From: Paulownia fortunei
Taxonomy: Eukaryota > Streptophyta > Magnoliopsida > Lamiales > Paulowniaceae
DNA: 64,000 nucleotides
Direction of reading: 5' to 3'
Assembly (NCBI GenBank): GCA_019321725.1
Contig: CM033106.1
Span: 25,284,118-25,348,117, forward strand
Part shown: positions 61,147 to 64,000 of the stretch, in pieces
Numbering within the stretch: the stretch's first letter is position 1
How the letters are laid out: every line of letters begins with the position of its first letter
The notes under the pieces: generated by a model
What the model was told of the DNA's origin: nothing
Seen by the model: the letters and a program-made list of their open reading frames with translations, nothing else
Databases searched by the model: none
Translations under genes and position numbers: made by a program

Positions 61147-64000
61147 CTAGAAAAAACTTGAAGAATGAGTAGTATCACCATCAACTTTGTGGCTGTAGAG
61201 GGGTTTGAGAAAGGAAAATATGGCGCTGTTTTTTCCAGTTTCTGGGCAGTGGTTAAGCGCCAAAAGAGTACGTCGTCGTTTTCATATTTCCTATCTAGCT
61301 ATTAGTAATGCACATATTGAACATTTTCCTTCTTGAGTGATGAAGTCTTTTCCTGAAGATCACATGTAAAATATTTAAATTAAATTTAAAGACCTAATAT
61401 TCATTAGGTAAAAAATATTTAACTGGATTTAACTTGAACAATTAATTTCAAAGGAAGATAATTCAAATAAAAACCAAAAAGAATTAAAGGTGATAGAAAC
61501 CTAGTCCATGGCCTCATCTTTTTAGAGCATAAGCAATTCTTTAGTGGTTGCGTCGGAATTTTCTTAGCTATCAAAAGATTGTAAAAATAAAAAAATTAAT
61601 AAAATATTGTATATGGAATTCGAATAAGCAGATAAATTAAAATAATCTAAAAATATCTTCTTTTTTTTCCTCAATCTCCCGAACAAAATTTAAGAATAGT
61701 ATTAGTTAATCGAATAAAAACGAAATATATCCTAACTATTAGTCAATGTCATCCGCTTTGTTGAGTGAAGATGAAGATGAGATGGAAAATAAAGGATTCT
61801 AGGGTTAGAAGGATTAGGTTGCACATCAAGGGGAATTAATGCTCTAGAATCGATCCTAAATACATAGAGTGACCTCTCGTTTCTAAATTGTATTTCATCA
61901 TTAAGATATCTCTATAGATGAGAAATTTTGAGTTATAGACCCCAATGGACAATTGATGAATGCAAGAAGCATCACCCACCATTTATAAGATTTTAGACGT
62001 TTTATTAACTATATACGAGTTTTTATCATGATTTATTTATGATATTTAAGAGTATCGTATTCAATTTTTTTTTTCAGATTAATGTTTTTTAACACTTTTT
62101 TTCTAATTCAATTTTAAAAATGTATATATTATTGGTTTATTTAAAGCAAATGGTTGAATAGTAGATTTTATATTTGTAATACTGAGTTTATGTATTTCTT
62201 TAGAACAATAAATCTTAAGACTATCAAGATGTTCGCTATATTGAAAAAGAAAAGGAAAATACCCTTATATTTGAATGGGAGGCACTCGAAAGTCTCGAGG
62301 ACAAAATCAAAATTGTTCAAAAAAATTATTGTCAATAAAATATTCGGTGAAATTTATATGCTTATTTTAAAGATTTACAAAATTATGTAAGAGTTAAGAT
62401 ATTTGGAAGTTTATTAAATGTTTCCGAATGTATGGTAAATTTCTAAAATGAATACGATACTGGGAGTTTATAAACCACATAATAAATACTAATATTTTTA
62501 AATTTGGATTGAAAATTGAATCGAATAATTAATTAGGTGACTAATCCAACCGATTGGACTGCTTTCACAAAAATCAATTTACACGTATATATAAATATAT
62601 GTATGTACAGATATCAGAGTTTCACACTAGTAGCAAATAATAAAACTAAGAAATGTAAACAAAACTAAAAATTCTAATTTCTAGTATTTTGTTGATGATA
62701 TATCAAAGAGATAATGCTTTTTTTTTTCTTTCTACAATGTAACAATGGAAATAAAAAAGATAGTCATTATAAAATAACTAAAATATCTTATAAGTTTTTA
62801 TAAATTATCATATCCAATTAATAAAAAGACTATTTTTAAAACAGAGTTAATATTTTACAAACTCCAAATATATCATTTGCGCTTATAAAATATTTAACAT
62901 AAGCTTGATCCTTCACATATGTCGTACCAAATCGTAACAATGAATATGGAAAATATTAATTCTTTCATTTTCCATTTTTATTTTAGGAATAATGCAAGTG
63001 GGATATTCGGCTTTTAGTTAAAATATTTTTCTTGCAGAATTAGATCTTGACATTAATATACATGCATCAATTATTTACAGTATGATAACAAAATATATTA
63101 AAAATTTTATTTTCTGACAATTGAGTTTATTAGCGAATTAATTATGTAATTACTTACATCAGATGGGGATGACAGTATCAATTAACATTAAAATAATGTT
63201 TAGTCCGTGGCTGTTAGTTGAAGAATGGTAGGTCAATGAAGTGAATACTTGTGAACATTAAAAATTAATATTAGTGTTATTGATCAACCAATTTAAATAT
63301 ATAAATATATCAAAATAAGTTTAATTCATTGTTTTCCCAAAAAAAAAGGACTCATTATAGTAATCTAATGATATCTCCTATAATTAAAAAAGTGAAATTA
63401 AATAATTGTTCACATACAAAGATAAATCTTGTTTCGCCCTTGCAAATGAAACTAATACGCATTATTAATGTTCATATATTTGATGAGATTTGAAGGGTGA
63501 AAAAAATGAGTCGAATTGATTTGAATATTTATTAAAACTATATTTGTGATTAAATAATTGAAGTTCAATAAGCTAATGAGTTTTCAGTGAATCAAACTCA
63601 AATAGTATGATATTTTATTTTTATAAAATATTATTTTTTAATTAATTAAATCAAAATTTGAATTTTATTGAATGACAAAAATATTTAAGCTTAACTTATT
63701 AAATTTATCAAATTGAATTCAAACGAGCTCTTAAATTATTGATATCAACTTAATTTGCTCTCCATAACTACAATAGGATGTGTAAAGTAACAAGATTAAT
63801 CTTCATAATCACTTGCAATTATGGTATATTTCATTGTGAAAATGTTAGAATTCCACAAAAAGCTTGATTGCTATACCTTTTGCCATTCTAAATAATTAGA
63901 TATTTACATATGTCGCGGGTTATTTTGTCGTCTCGTTCCCTCTTGTAAGAATCCTAATTGCTAGGATAAGATTATTAATTACCTCAATCAATTTTAAGTT
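61147..64000. other. AT-rich right-edge DNA
   Basis: The DNA from the presumed insertion edge of the MET1 relic to the end of the window shows no gene, RNA or element that I can support. A frame at 62154-62390 encodes a lysine- and isoleucine-rich peptide expected from AT-rich DNA. Confidence 0.5.

Noticed and set aside
1..64000. CRISPR arrays, operons, bacterial-type regulators or viral genomes
   Set aside because: None is visible. The window has plant genes with spliceosomal introns, and no evenly spaced short repeats or virus-like coding blocks were found.

Overview
The window is nuclear DNA from a flowering plant, almost certainly a eudicot. The genes have many GT-AG introns, the intergenic DNA is very AT-rich and full of small transposon remnants, and every recognisable protein belongs to a land-plant family (membrane GH9A cellulase, ferric reductase FRO6/7, HPCA1-type LRR receptor kinases, plant MET1). 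Nothing in the sequence fixes the species.

Layout: 1-9000 is gene-poor AT-rich DNA with a MITE-like foldback (2701-2930) and a copy of a dispersed repeat (about 7977-8300). A KORRIGAN endo-1,4-beta-glucanase gene (9342-12918, +, 6 exons, 617 aa) is followed by an unusual tandem-repeat patch (13441-13716). It converges on a FRO6/FRO7-type ferric reductase gene (15721-20804, -, 9 exons, 737 aa). After repeat-rich DNA (two more dispersed-repeat copies near 21.7-22.1 and 24.4-24.8 kb) come two head-to-tail paralogous LRR receptor kinases of the HPCA1 (LRR VIII-1) group: gene A (29103-40440, 19 exons, 944 aa) and gene B (46436-55124, 19 exons, 953 aa). Their exon structures match almost exon for exon. 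Gene A carries a 3-kb intron with nested transposons, including an element with about 440-bp terminal inverted repeats. A decayed hAT transposon lies between the two kinases (about 41822-44034, -). To the right are an intronless membrane-anchored putative methyltransferase (55811-57166, -) and a decayed, internally deleted copy of the maintenance DNA methyltransferase MET1 (about 59040-61146, -). The rest, to 64000, is AT-rich with nothing recognised.

The genes do not form a pathway. Themes are cell-wall synthesis (KOR), metal reduction (FRO) and apoplastic redox sensing (HPCA1-like pair). All exon models were built by hand from splice sites, continuity of reading frame and remembered family sequences; splice junctions of the four intron-containing or intronless functional genes keep frame from start to stop. 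The least expected items are the MET1 relic, with a surviving BAH-domain ORF and a separate last exon, and the nested long-inverted-repeat insertion inside a receptor-kinase intron.
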